Source: Tsuneonella amylolytica
Lineage (GTDB): Bacteria; Pseudomonadota; Alphaproteobacteria; Sphingomonadales; Sphingomonadaceae
Reading direction: 5' to 3'
Length of the DNA: 64,000 bases
Assembly (NCBI RefSeq): GCF_003626915.1
Contig: NZ_CP032570.1
Span: forward strand, 1,860,001 to 1,924,000
Position numbers and translations under genes: made by a program. The notes below the pieces were generated by a model. That model had not been told where the DNA came from and searched no databases. It was given only the letters and a program-made list of their open reading frames with translations. This document shows, piece by piece, positions 48,741-58,587 of the stretch; position 1 is the first letter of the stretch; each line of letters starts with the position of its first letter.

Positions 48741-51304
48741 CCCTTGCGCTCCTTTGTGGCCGGTTTCCCGGCGAAAGGCACCTCTCGAAACGCCAGAAGC
48801 CGCAGCGCGTTGAAGACCACGATCAACGTCGATCCCTCGTGGGCAATGACGGCAGGCCCGATCCCAAGCCCGAGTATCGTGGCAGGCAGCAACACTGCCA
48901 CCACACCCATGCTCACGAACACGTTCTGGCGGATGATCCGCCGCGTGCGCCGGCTAAGATCGACCGCGAACGGCAGTTTGGACAGGTCGTCGGCCATCAG
49001 CGCGACATCGGCGGTTTCGAGCGCCACGTCGGACCCGGCCGCTCCCATCGCAATTCCGACCGTGGCCGTGGCAAGTGCGGGCGCATCGTTGACGCCGTCA
49101 CCGACCATCGCGACTTTGCTCTCCGCTGCACGGAGCTTCTTGATCGCCTCGACCTTGTCTTCGGGCATGAGATCGCCCCAGGCGTCCTCAATGCCGACGC
49201 TCGCGGCGACGGCCTTGGCGACAGGTGTCGCATCGCCCGACAGCATGATCATTCGCGTGATGCCGAGTTCGCGCAGGCGGGCAGTCGTTGCGGGAGCCGC
49301 CGACCGAGGAGTATCCATCAGCCCGATTACGCCAAGGTACCGCGCACCCTGGCGAACGATCATAATGGTCCGCCCCTGGGAACGCAGTTCATCCGCCGAG
49401 GCCTTCACTGCATCGGGAAGCGGTTCGCCGCCCGCCTCGGCAAAGAGTTCGTCGCGTCCGATGTGAACGGTCTGGCCGTCGACGACGGCTTCGACACCGC
49501 GTCCCGTGATCGATTTAAGGTCGGTCGCCTTCGCGGCCGGGCCCTTGAGCCGCTCCGTCCCATCGCGGACGATCGCCGCGGCGAGCGGATGGTCGCTGAG
49601 CGCTTCCACCGCGACCGCCGTCTGCAACAATTCTTGCTCCGTTGCATCGGCCGCCGCAACGACATCCGTCACGCGCGGCCGCCCTTCGGTCAGGGTTCCC
49701 GTCTTGTCGAACGCAATAGCGCTCAGTGCGCCCAGGTTCTCGAGCGGCCCGCCGCCCTTCACGAGCACCCCGCCGCGCGCCGCCCGTGCCACGCCCGACA
49801 AGACCGCGCTCGGTGTTGCGATCGCGAGAGCACAGGGGCTGGCCGCGACCAGAACAGCCATCGCCCGATAGAAGCTGGCACTGAAGGGTTCGTCGATCAC
49901 GACCCATGCGAACAGCAGCAGCACCACCAGTCCGAGAACGACCGGCACGAAAATGCGCTCGAACCGGTCGGTGAAGCGTTGAGTGGGAGACTTCTGCGTC
50001 TCCGCTTCGCTGACGAGCTTCACGACTTTGGCTAATGTCGTGTCGGAGGCGAGACGGGTGACCTGGATTGCCAGTGCGCCAGAGCCGTTGATCGTGCCCG
50101 CGAATATTCTGGACGTGGCCGCGACGCTGTCCGCTGCGGCCGCAGCGGCTGCCGGATCCTCTACCGGCTGCTTGTCGACCGCAACGCTTTCGCCAGTCAC
50201 CGGCGCCTGGTTGACGCTGCTGGTGCCTTCGATCACGAACCCGTCAGCCGGCAAGCGCTCGTTGGGTTTGACGACGACAATGTCGCCGACGACCAGCGCC
50301 TCGACAGGCACTTCCTCGGTGGCGCTGCCGCGCCGCACGACCGCCGTCTGCGGCGCTAGCTCTGCCAGCGCTTCGATCGCCTTCTTGGCGCGCCCCATGG
50401 CATAATGCTCGAGCGCGTGGCCAAGGCTGAACAAAAACAGGAGCAAGGCCCCTTCGGCGAATTCCCCCAACAGGGCCGCGCCGGCGGCCGCGACGAGCAT
50501 CAGCGTATCGATCTCGAAGCGGCGCAGTTTGAGGGAATCGATAGCTTCGCGGACAGTGAAGAACCCGCCGAAGAAGTAGGCGGCAAGGTAGAGCGCAGTG
50601 GAGACAACCTCCGGCGCGGCGTCGGCCCAGGACAGTGCAAATCCGATAGCGAGCGCGACGCCGGAGATGAGCGCAAAATACAATTCGGTGTTCGACCCAA
50701 ATACGCCGCCGTGAGCGTGGCCCCCGCCCTCGGTATGATCATGGGAGTGCTCGGCATCTTTGGCGTGGTCGTGCGGGTGCTTGCCGGCGGGAGTAGCAGT
50801 CGGGGTCGTAACCGGATCGGGAGAAGCGCCCGAAGCCTCTGTAGCGCGCGTGTTCGAGCCTCGGCAACTTACGCCGAGCGAGGCAAGCGCCGACGTTATC
50901 TCTGCTTCGTCGACGAGGCTCCGGTCGAACTCCACTCTCAGAGCTCCGCTACCCGTTGCTTGCGCCTCGAACACGCCCTCGATGCGGCACAGCGTTTCCC
51001 CAACGGTCCGCGCCCGCCGCTCCTGCTCGATCCCCTCGACCTGCCACACGAGGTGCCCAAAGCGAGCGGTCAGCGCGGCCCCGGCCGCGCGCGCCGCCTT
51101 GCGTATCTGTTCCAGCCCGACCTTCTCCGGATCGTAATGGACACACAGCTTTGCCGGCTCGTCCCCCATCGCAGCGATCACATGCGCGTCACGCACGCCG
51201 TCACGCTCGGTCAGCTCGTCAAGCAGCCTCGCGACACAGCGATCCGCTTCATCGGGAACTGTCGGGAGAAGGAGCGGAAGGTCGAGGCGTGTGCGTGTCG
51301 TCAC
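48737..51304 (-). CDS. P1B-type heavy-metal ATPase (ZntA/CadA-like)
   Basis: 855 residues. Two degenerate N-terminal metal-binding-like folds lacking the CxxC pair, then a His-rich linker (HPHDHAKDAEHSHDH and GGGHAHGG, near residues 176-200), the TGES actuator, the membrane SPC metal site (489-491) and the phosphorylation Asp533 in DKTGT, then GDGVNDAPAL. SPC with a His-rich segment fits Zn/Cd/Pb export. Lying in the czc operon it would move metal from cytoplasm to periplasm for CzcCBA. Overlaps the CDF by ATGA. Confidence 0.93.
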   Translation of the reverse strand: MTTRTRLDLPLLLPTVPDEADRCVARLLDELTERDGVRDAHVIAAMGDEPAKLCVHYDPEKVGLEQIRKAARAAGAALTARFGHLVWQVEGIEQERRARTVGETLCRIEGVFEAQATGSGALRVEFDRSLVDEAEITSALASLGVSCRGSNTRATEASGASPDPVTTPTATPAGKHPHDHAKDAEHSHDHTEGGGHAHGGVFGSNTELYFALISGVALAIGFALSWADAAPEVVSTALYLAAYFFGGFFTVREAIDSLKLRRFEIDTLMLVAAAGAALLGEFAEGALLLFLFSLGHALEHYAMGRAKKAIEALAELAPQTAVVRRGSATEEVPVEALVVGDIVVVKPNERLPADGFVIEGTSSVNQAPVTGESVAVDKQPVEDPAAAAAAADSVAATSRIFAGTINGSGALAIQVTRLASDTTLAKVVKLVSEAETQKSPTQRFTDRFERIFVPVVLGLVVLLLFAWVVIDEPFSASFYRAMAVLVAASPCALAIATPSAVLSGVARAARGGVLVKGGGPLENLGALSAIAFDKTGTLTEGRPRVTDVVAAADATEQELLQTAVAVEALSDHPLAAAIVRDGTERLKGPAAKATDLKSITGRGVEAVVDGQTVHIGRDELFAEAGGEPLPDAVKASADELRSQGRTIMIVRQGARYLGVIGLMDTPRSAAPATTARLRELGITRMIMLSGDATPVAKAVAASVGIEDAWGDLMPEDKVEAIKKLRAAESKVAMVGDGVNDAPALATATVGIAMGAAGSDVALETADVALMADDLSKLPFAVDLSRRTRRIIRQNVFVSMGVVAVLLPATILGLGIGPAVIAHEGSTLIVVFNALRLLAFREVPFAGKPATKERKG

Positions 51305-51338
51305 AAAGTGTTCTCCTCGAAGACAGGTCTTGGACGGA

Positions 51339-54300
51339 TCATGCTGGCAGCGGTTCCGACCCAGGTATTCCGTCCTCGAAATCGCCCGGCTGATGGGGCT
51401 CCCCGCGCTTCCTCAGGATGAGATGGCTGATCGCGGGAAGGACGTAGAGGGTCATGATGGTGGCGACGATCAGGCCGCCGATGACCACGATCGCGAGCGG
51501 CTTCTGGACCTCTGCCCCTCGCCCGGTGGCCAGCGCCATGGGCACGAAGCCTATCGCCGGCACGATGCCGGTCATCAGCACCGCGCGGACCCGCTCCAGA
51601 GTGCCTTCGACGATCGCTTCGTCCACCGGTCGTCCAGCATCGATCCGCTGACGGACGCTGGTCATCACCACGAGACCGTTGAGCACGGTCACCCCCGATA
51701 GCACGATGAAACCGACCGCCGCCGAGATCGAGAACGGCAAGCCCGCCAGCGCCAATCCAAACGCGCCACCGGCGAGCCCCAGCGGAACCGCCGAATAGAC
51801 GGCCAGCGAAGAGCGCAAATTGCGCACCGCCAGGAACAGGATGCCAAAGATGAGCAGGAATACCACTGGCACGATCAGGGTGATGCGCTGCGAGGCTGCC
51901 TGCAAATTCTCGAACTGCCCTCCCCAGGTGATGGTGACACCGGGTGGAAGCTTAACCTGCGCGACCCGCTCCTGCGCCTCGTCGACATAGGAGCCGAGAT
52001 CGCGGCCCCTCACATTGGACTGCACGACGACTCGGCGCTGTCCGTTCTCACGGCTGACCTGGTTCAGGCCTTCGGACGTTCGGAAGGCGACCAGCTCGCG
52101 CAGCGGGACGGACGTTCCGGCACCGGAAGCACCTTCGGGGAGCTGCACGGGAAGCGAGCCGACCACGTCGAGGTCGTCACGGTTGAGATTGTCGAGCCGG
52201 ACGATGATGTCGAAGCGGCGGTCACCCTCGAACACCAATCCGGCTTCGCGTCCGCCCAGGGCCGCCGCGACCGTGTCGGTCACGTCCTCCATGGCCAGAC
52301 CGTAGCGAGCGATCGCTTCGCGATCGAACTGCACCTCAAGCGTGGGAAAGCCCTCGGTCTGTTCGACCTTCAGATCCGCAGTTCCCTCGACACCGCTCAT
52401 CGCGGCTGCGACTTCGCCCGCGACGCGATTGAGAACGTCCATGTCGTCGCCAAAGACCTTAACCGCGATGTCGCCGCGGACACCGGCGATAAGCTCGTTG
52501 AAGCGCAGCTCGATCGGCTGGCTTGTTTCATAGGCGTTGCCGACGAGGCCCCCCAGCTTGTCATCGATCCGGGCGAGAACGTCCTCGCGGCTGTCGACTC
52601 CGTCCGGCCACTCGTCGCGCGGCTTCAGGATGATGAAGGCATCGGATGCGTTCTGCGGCATGGGATCGGAAGCGACTTCGGCCGTACCCGTCTTCGAGTA
52701 CACATAGGCCACCTCCGGGAGGCTGGACACCGCGCGCTCGACCGCCAGCTGCATCTTGGTCGACTGCTCGAGCGAGGTCGAAGGTACGCGCAGCGACTGC
52801 ATGGCAAGATCGCCCTCGTCGAGGGTGGGAATGAATTCGCGCCCCAGACTTGTGAAGACAAGAAAGGCTGCCGCCATGGTGGCCAAGCCGCCACCAATCC
52901 ACGGCCAAGGCCGCTGGACCACTCGGCGCAGCACGGGTTCGTACCGCTCCTTGTACCAGGCAACCGCCTTGACCTCTTTCTCCGCGACCTTGCCGCGTAT
53001 GAGGACGGCGACCATCGCCGGCACGAAGGTCAGCGACAGGATGAAAGCACCCACCAGCGCCAGCATGACCGTGATCGCCATCGGCGAGAACGTCTTGCCC
53101 TCGACTCCGGTGAAGGTGAGCAGCGGCGCAAAGGTGAGCAGGATGATTGCCTGGCCGTAGATGGTGGGCCGGAGCATCTCCTTGGAGGCTTCGAACACTT
53201 CGTGAAGGCGCTCCGGCAGGCTCAGCAGGCGGCCCTCATGATGCTGGCGCTCCGCCAGCCTGCGCAGGCAATTCTCGATGATGATGATCGATCCATCGAC
53301 AATGAGGCCGAAATCGAGTGCGCCGAGGCTCATCAGATTGCCCGACACGCCGAAGCGATTCATTCCGATCGCCATGAACAGGAAGGAAAGCGGGATCACG
53401 AGCGTCGCGATGATTGCCGCGCGGATATTGCCAAGCAGCCAGAACAGCACCGCTGCCACGAGCAGGGCTCCTTCGAGCAGGTTCTTCTCGACGGTTCCGA
53501 TCGTTGCTTCGACCAGGGCGGCGCGATCGTAGACCACGTTCACCGCGATGCCCGGAGGCATCGACTTCGCGACCTCCTCCAGCCGCTCGCGCACGTCTTC
53601 GGCAACGATGCGGCTGTTCCCGCCCAGCAGCATCAGGGCCGTCCCCACGACCACTTCGCGCCCGTTCATGGAAGCCGAACCGGTCCTGAGATCGCCGCCG
53701 CTTTGCACGGTCGCAACGTCGCGGACGAGCACGGGCACCCCTCCACGGGTTCCTATGGCCGTTCGGCCGATCTCGTCTTCGGTGCGAATGCGGGCGTCCG
53801 CTCGCACCAGAAAGGCTTCGCCGGCGCGCTGCACGAAGTTGGCGCCGATCGAGATGTTTCCGCGCTCGAGGGCCTCGGCGAGCTCAGTGAACGAGACGCC
53901 GTAAGCCGCCATGCGGCTTGGGTCGGGCTGGACCACCAGCTGTTTTTCGTAGCCGCCGATGGAATCGATCCCAGCAACCCCTTCGACACTGCGGAGCTGC
54001 GGCCGGACCACCCAATCCTGGATCGTCCTCAGATAGGCTGCCTTCTGCACATCCGTCGTTAGCCGTTCCCCATCGGGTGTGAGGAAGTCGCCGTCGGGCT
54101 GAAAACCGGGTTGCCCGGCGATCATCCTCGACTCTTTGGACAACGGCCGTTTGTAATCGACCGTCCACATCAGGATTTCGCCGAGGCCGGTCGACAGCGG
54201 GCCCATCTGCGGCTCGACCGCTTCGGGAAGGCTCTCGCGTGCCTGGTTAAGGCGTTCGGCAACTTGCTGCCGCGCGAAGAAGATATCGACGCTGTCCTCG

Positions 54301-54590
54301 AAGATCACCGTGACCTGGCTGAAGCCATTGCGCGAGATCGAGCGCGTGCTTTCTAGGCCGGGAATCCCGGCCATCGCCGTCTCAACCGGAAACGTGACCA
54401 GCCGCTCCATGTCGAGTGGACCCAAGGCCGGCGCCTGGGTGTTGATCTGCACCTGCTTGTTGGTGATGTCCGGCACTGCGTCGATCGGCAGGCGGAATAG
54501 CTGGTAGGCGCCATACGCCGCAACGAGCAGGGTAAGGGCGATGACCACCCAGCGAAATCGGACCGAAGCGTCGAGAAGACGATCTAACAT
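51339..54590 (-). CDS. czcA: CzcA-type heavy-metal RND pump
   Basis: 1083 residues, twelve membrane segments and two large periplasmic loops. The fourth helix shows DFGLIVDGSIIIIEN, matching the HME1 signature (DFGx3DGx3xEN), which goes with Zn, Co, Cd and Ni export rather than CusA-type Cu/Ag. It is a proton-driven exporter spanning the envelope with CzcB and CzcC. It starts 91 nt after czcB and is followed 34 nt later by the ATPase. Confidence 0.94.
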   Translation of the reverse strand: MLDRLLDASVRFRWVVIALTLLVAAYGAYQLFRLPIDAVPDITNKQVQINTQAPALGPLDMERLVTFPVETAMAGIPGLESTRSISRNGFSQVTVIFEDSVDIFFARQQVAERLNQARESLPEAVEPQMGPLSTGLGEILMWTVDYKRPLSKESRMIAGQPGFQPDGDFLTPDGERLTTDVQKAAYLRTIQDWVVRPQLRSVEGVAGIDSIGGYEKQLVVQPDPSRMAAYGVSFTELAEALERGNISIGANFVQRAGEAFLVRADARIRTEDEIGRTAIGTRGGVPVLVRDVATVQSGGDLRTGSASMNGREVVVGTALMLLGGNSRIVAEDVRERLEEVAKSMPPGIAVNVVYDRAALVEATIGTVEKNLLEGALLVAAVLFWLLGNIRAAIIATLVIPLSFLFMAIGMNRFGVSGNLMSLGALDFGLIVDGSIIIIENCLRRLAERQHHEGRLLSLPERLHEVFEASKEMLRPTIYGQAIILLTFAPLLTFTGVEGKTFSPMAITVMLALVGAFILSLTFVPAMVAVLIRGKVAEKEVKAVAWYKERYEPVLRRVVQRPWPWIGGGLATMAAAFLVFTSLGREFIPTLDEGDLAMQSLRVPSTSLEQSTKMQLAVERAVSSLPEVAYVYSKTGTAEVASDPMPQNASDAFIILKPRDEWPDGVDSREDVLARIDDKLGGLVGNAYETSQPIELRFNELIAGVRGDIAVKVFGDDMDVLNRVAGEVAAAMSGVEGTADLKVEQTEGFPTLEVQFDREAIARYGLAMEDVTDTVAAALGGREAGLVFEGDRRFDIIVRLDNLNRDDLDVVGSLPVQLPEGASGAGTSVPLRELVAFRTSEGLNQVSRENGQRRVVVQSNVRGRDLGSYVDEAQERVAQVKLPPGVTITWGGQFENLQAASQRITLIVPVVFLLIFGILFLAVRNLRSSLAVYSAVPLGLAGGAFGLALAGLPFSISAAVGFIVLSGVTVLNGLVVMTSVRQRIDAGRPVDEAIVEGTLERVRAVLMTGIVPAIGFVPMALATGRGAEVQKPLAIVVIGGLIVATIMTLYVLPAISHLILRKRGEPHQPGDFEDGIPGSEPLPA

Positions 54591-54681
54591 AAATACGTTC
54601 CTGGGAGGCGTAAGCGGTCGGCAATGCCGAGATCAGCATCGCGGGCGCGGCCGAAGCCTCGAAAATGGGGAGGTGCCTGTA

Positions 54682-55878
54682 TCAATGCTCGGCTTCGCTG
54701 GCGCCAAGCTGCGACTTGAGAACGAATGCGCCTTCAGTGGCGATCACGGCGCCCGGCTTGATGCCTCCGAGAATCTCGATGCGGCCACCGCTGCGTTGGC
54801 CCGCAGACACGGGGGTTGCCTGGAAGCCGCCGTTCACCTGAACGAACACGACATCGCGGCCTTCCACCGATTGGACGGCACCCTCCGGGATGACGATGCG
54901 ATTTCCAGTCGCGCCACCACGCGGCGTGATCCGGACCCGAAATGCCTGGCCCTGGGTCAGCCCGGCAGGAATGCCCGACGGAGACAGCACCACGGTTGCG
55001 GCGCGGCTCTCGGTGTCGAGCGAGGGTGTGGTCGATCGGACCACCGCATCCAGGGTCGCCCCATCGCCCAGCTCGATCACGGCCCGATCGCCTGGGCGGA
55101 TGCGCTGAGCGTCTGACCACGGCACCGCCGCTTCGATCTGGACGCTGCGCGGGTTGGCGACCTCGAACAGCTCGGTCCCGGCCGATACAAAGGCGCCAAG
55201 CTCCGCATCCATCTTGGTAATCCGGCCGCTGATCAGGCTGCGGACGGCAATGTGCCGTCCGTCTGAGGTCACCCCGGCCGCGGTCACCGCCGCCTGGGTG
55301 CGGCGCAGCTCCGCCTGAGCCTGCGCAGCCTCGGCCTGGGCAGCCTCGAGATCCTGCCGAGCGGTGATCTTGGCATCGAACAGACGCCGCTCACGATTGA
55401 GCGCGGCGGCCGTCGCCTGCGCGCGGGCTGTGGCCGAAGCGCGCTCGGCGATGATCGCGGCCGCTTCGCGACTCTCGAGCAAGGCGACGGTCTCACCGGC
55501 ACCGACTCCATCGCCGAGGCGCTTGTAGATGCTCGTGATCGCACCGTCCGCCCGAGCGGTCAGGGACGAGCGACCGGTCGGGGGAGCGGTCGCGGTCGCC
55601 TGGGCAAGGATTTCGGATCCAAGCGAGCCCGCAGTAATACGCTCGGTCCGAATTCCGACCGCTTCCAGATTTGCAAGCGGCACGGCCACAAACCCTTCGG
55701 GTCCGTGATCCTCCTCGCCCTCTTCTTCGCCCGCCTCGGCTTCTTCGGCAGTTGCACCGGCTGCGGTCGGCTCGTCCGTAGCACGGCCGATAATTATTCC
55801 ACCAACGCCCGCCAGCAAGGCGATGCCTCCGGCGATGGCGATGAGCCTTTTGCGATCATCAGCTGGATTGAGGTCCAT
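54682..55878 (-). CDS. czcB: CzcB-type periplasmic adaptor
   Basis: 398 residues. N-terminal anchor (LIAIAGGIALLAGVGGIIIG), a Glu-rich segment (EEAEAGEEEGEEDHGPEGF), then the HlyD-type barrel-sandwich (AQATATAPPTGRSSLTARADGAITSIYKRLGDGV) and a coiled-coil hairpin (ARAQATAAALNRERRLFDAK). It joins CzcA to CzcC. It is 10 nt from the czcC stop, so it is in one operon. The acidic segment may pre-bind metal. Confidence 0.92.
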   Translation of the reverse strand: MDLNPADDRKRLIAIAGGIALLAGVGGIIIGRATDEPTAAGATAEEAEAGEEEGEEDHGPEGFVAVPLANLEAVGIRTERITAGSLGSEILAQATATAPPTGRSSLTARADGAITSIYKRLGDGVGAGETVALLESREAAAIIAERASATARAQATAAALNRERRLFDAKITARQDLEAAQAEAAQAQAELRRTQAAVTAAGVTSDGRHIAVRSLISGRITKMDAELGAFVSAGTELFEVANPRSVQIEAAVPWSDAQRIRPGDRAVIELGDGATLDAVVRSTTPSLDTESRAATVVLSPSGIPAGLTQGQAFRVRITPRGGATGNRIVIPEGAVQSVEGRDVVFVQVNGGFQATPVSAGQRSGGRIEILGGIKPGAVIATEGAFVLKSQLGASEAEH

Positions 55879-55888
55879 GGTCGTGTCC

Positions 55889-57316
55889 TTACTGCGCCGT
55901 AGCGCGCGCGAGTTCCGCGGTGGCTTCGGCCTGCGCCAGGCGAGCTTCGATCAGTTGGGTTTCGGCACTTGTCAGCGCGGCCTGGGCATCGAGCAGCTCG
56001 ATCAGTTCGATCTTGCCAGCCTCGTACGATAGCTGCGCCAGCCGCAGTGCTTCACGACCTTCGGGGATGGCGCCGCGTTCGAGCGCTTCGACACGAGCGT
56101 CGGCTGCGCTGAGATTGGCTGTCGCATTGGCGATACGCGTGCTGGCACCAACACGCGCACTGGTCCGCTCAGCCTCCGCAGCGCGGATTTCGGCTCGAGC
56201 GGCCTCGATATTGCCGCTGTTGCGATTCCTGATCGGCAGCGGCATCGAAAAGCCCGCGACGAGCGCCTGATCGCCAAGCTCCTGGACATGGCGGATGCCA
56301 AGTCCAACCGCGGGATCGAGCCGCCGCTCCGCAAGCTGTTGCTGGAGACTCGCCTCGGCCAAAGCGAGCTGGGCACTGGCGAGCCGCACATCCAGCGATT
56401 CGACCGGCAAACTTGCGGCTGTCAGTGGCTCGCGGAGATCGCCCGCAATCGAGCTTGGTGCGGTGTCCGCACCGAACAGGGCTGCTAGCGTGCGGCGTGA
56501 CGCGGCTTCTTCGGCTTGCGCGCCGCGAAGCTCTGCCGCGGCTTGGCTGGCTGCGGCCTGCGCGCGCAGCGCACGCAGCGGCGGCTCCCGGCCAACTTCG
56601 ACCAGAATGTTGGCGATCCGTGCGAGCTCGCGCGATCTCTGCTCGTTCTCGGCCGCGATTCGCAGCCTGTCGCGTGCCGCGACCGCTGTCGCAAACTGTT
56701 GCCTTACAGATCGAGCCAGTTCCGCGCGCGTGATGAGCAAGCGGAGCTCGCTCACCGCGAGCTCGGCGCGTCCCACGGCCTGGCGCGCGGATCTCCGGCC
56801 TCCCAAGTCGAGCCTTTGATTGACCGCTACGGTCACTTCAGTGCTTTGCAGCCCGCTCAATTCTCCAGTGCCCAGAAAGTTCTCAACCTCGACGCTGAGT
56901 TCGGGGTTGTCTCTGAATCCCGCCTGGCGGAGCCTCCCCTGTGCCGCCGCTACAGATGCCCGGGCGGCTACGATCGCCGGTGATCGCGCCTCGGCCGCCC
57001 CCAACGCACCTTCAAGGGTAAGGTTGTCAGGCAGCGGCTCGTTGCTCGGCACCAGCAGCGGCAAGGGTGCATCGCTTGTAGTGCGCTCGATTGGCGCAGG
57101 CGGACCGATCGTCGGCGAGCCGACCTGCGGCGTTGCCGGCGAACTTACCTGCGCGCTTGCTGCCGTGAGGCTGAGGGAAAGAACCGCAGTCGCAACGGCA
57201 AGCCGAGCATATCCGCTCGCATGACCGATCGCGCTCGATCGCGGGCCAGGAATCCGGCGCCAAGAGGCGCGGACTCGCATTTGGAAAGGCATTTTTGAGA
57301 GTTCCTCTGCTGACAC
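55889..57316 (-). CDS. czcC: CzcC-type outer membrane channel
   Basis: 475 residues, TolC/CzcC family (signal region LAVATAVLSLSLTAASAQ, then NLTLEGALGAAEARSPAIVAARASVAAAQGRL and RQAGFRDNPELSVEVENFLGTG). The double helical repeats are typical of outer-membrane factors. Alternative starts at Met9 or Met13 are possible. It follows the small His-rich gene by 33 nt and precedes czcB by 10 nt. Confidence 0.9.
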   Translation of the reverse strand: MSAEELSKMPFQMRVRASWRRIPGPRSSAIGHASGYARLAVATAVLSLSLTAASAQVSSPATPQVGSPTIGPPAPIERTTSDAPLPLLVPSNEPLPDNLTLEGALGAAEARSPAIVAARASVAAAQGRLRQAGFRDNPELSVEVENFLGTGELSGLQSTEVTVAVNQRLDLGGRRSARQAVGRAELAVSELRLLITRAELARSVRQQFATAVAARDRLRIAAENEQRSRELARIANILVEVGREPPLRALRAQAAASQAAAELRGAQAEEAASRRTLAALFGADTAPSSIAGDLREPLTAASLPVESLDVRLASAQLALAEASLQQQLAERRLDPAVGLGIRHVQELGDQALVAGFSMPLPIRNRNSGNIEAARAEIRAAEAERTSARVGASTRIANATANLSAADARVEALERGAIPEGREALRLAQLSYEAGKIELIELLDAQAALTSAETQLIEARLAQAEATAELARATAQ

Positions 57317-57349
57317 TAAACACGCGCTGCGACTGCAGCACGGCTGGTG

Positions 57350-57700
57350 TCAGGCCCGAGGCGGCTCTTTGTCTAAGGTGATTTCAGCTCCGTTTAGCGC
57401 GACCGTACGCAGGGCAAAGTGCAGCGGATCCGGCGCCAATTGCTCGGCCTCCAGCGCGACTCCACTATCCACCTGCGCTACGTTGTGACAATGGCCATGC
57501 GCGCACAGCGCGTCTTGCTGCGCGTCATCGCTGCTCTTTTTTTCGGGTGCCGGCGAAGTATCGACGGATTGAGTCGCCTGCTCCACCGACGCTCCCACGT
57601 CACCGCACGCGACCGCATCGGACGCGCCCCCGAAAACCACGGCGAATAAAAGCAGCAGAGCCGCGAGTGTCCGGAAGGGCGAGGTTGAGCGAAGTGTCAT
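57350..57700 (-). CDS. Small secreted His/Cys protein (CzcI-like position), 116 aa
   Basis: Starts at ATG 57700 (MTLRSTSPFRTLAALLLLFAVVFGGASDAVACG); the longer frame upstream is not coding in style. The signal peptide is followed by a Ser/Asp-rich stretch with ALCAHGHCHN, a plausible metal-binding Cys-His cluster. It heads the czc operon, in the place where CzcI-type regulatory proteins sit. No sequence family recognised; the role is inferred. Confidence 0.65.
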   Translation of the reverse strand: MTLRSTSPFRTLAALLLLFAVVFGGASDAVACGDVGASVEQATQSVDTSPAPEKKSSDDAQQDALCAHGHCHNVAQVDSGVALEAEQLAPDPLHFALRTVALNGAEITLDKEPPRA

Positions 57701-57895
57701 CGACCGCGCGCCAATGCCACGGCAATTGCAGCTAGACAACCTCAAGATATGCCGTCGTTCCGACGATGAGGTATGAACGGGGCGAAAGAAGCCCATGGGA
57801 TCTCTCGCTGAAAGGAACGTCGGAGCCCCGCGCTGCGTTGGACGACTGAGCGCGCGATTGGCGCGCGGCCACTTCAAGAGCTTAGGAGAGACGAT
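57701..57895. promoter_or_regulatory. Divergent promoter region of czc and the CBS gene
   Basis: 195 nt between the czc leader gene (minus) and the CBS-domain gene (plus). No metal-regulator operator was recognised here, and no czcR/S or MerR gene is adjacent, so the signal that controls czc lies elsewhere or is unrecognised. Confidence 0.35.
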
Positions 57896-58315
57896 GTGGA
57901 AATTCGCGAACTGATGACGAAGGATCCGGCATGCTGCAGCCCGTCGGACAGTGTGAAGGAAGCCGCCTCGCTGATGGCAAGCAACGACTGCGGCCAAATT
58001 CCAGTGATCGACGCAGATGGTGGGTTGGTCGGCGTCATTACCGATCGCGACATCGCTTGCCGCTGCGTTGCCCAAGGCAAATCTGCCGAAACGAAGGTGG
58101 AGGAGATCATGTCATCTTCTCCCGTCACCGTGACCATCGATGCGAGCGTTGCTGAGTGCTGCAAAAAGATGGAAGAGAACCAAGTCCGTCGTCTCCCCGT
58201 CGTCGATGACGCCGGTAAGTGCTGTGGGATCGTGTCCCAAGCTGATATTGCGCGCCATGCTAGTGAGCATGAGACTGGCGATCTAGTACGTGAGGTGTCG
58301 GAGCCGACGCGTTAG
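57896..58315 (+). CDS. CBS-domain pair protein
   Basis: 139 residues from a GTG with TAGGAGAG upstream. It is two tandem CBS motifs: EIRELMTKDPACCSPSDSVKEAASLM...DCGQIPVIDADGGLVGVITDRDIACR, then VEEIMSSSPVTVTIDASVAECCKKMEENQVRRLPVVDDAGKCCGIVSQADIAR. CBS pairs bind adenosine nucleotides or, in some cases, metals. The Cys pairs (CC at three places) are unusual and may matter in this metal island. Confidence 0.85.
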   Translation: MEIRELMTKDPACCSPSDSVKEAASLMASNDCGQIPVIDADGGLVGVITDRDIACRCVAQGKSAETKVEEIMSSSPVTVTIDASVAECCKKMEENQVRRLPVVDDAGKCCGIVSQADIARHASEHETGDLVREVSEPTR

Positions 58316-58587
58316 GCTTCAGCTCATCGTCCCTTTTCCCATCAGTCGCTCATGGACACGGGCGGCCAGTGCGTAATGCGGTGCAAAGCGGGGGTACCCC
58401 GAATCTAGCGGCGACAGCGACCGGCAGATGAACGGCCAATAATCTTCAGGCCTATCCAGCGCGAGGCTGCTAGTTCGGGTGCAGGCTTGTTGCAGCCAGA
58501 TTCTGATCGAACACGCGGGTGAAAAATTCGCCGAACAGTCTGGTCTTGGCCACGCAAGGTTGTGCTGAGCGCGAAGATTGCTGCATC
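58316..58587. other. Intergenic region, possible gene remnant
   Basis: 272 nt between the CBS gene and the convergent PepSY gene. A minus-strand frame at 58470-58553 gives KTRLFGEFFTRVFDQNLAAT, which looks protein-like but is only 27 residues, and another frame at its left gives PEDYWPFICRSLSP. They may be remnants of a decayed gene. No reliable call. Confidence 0.35.
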
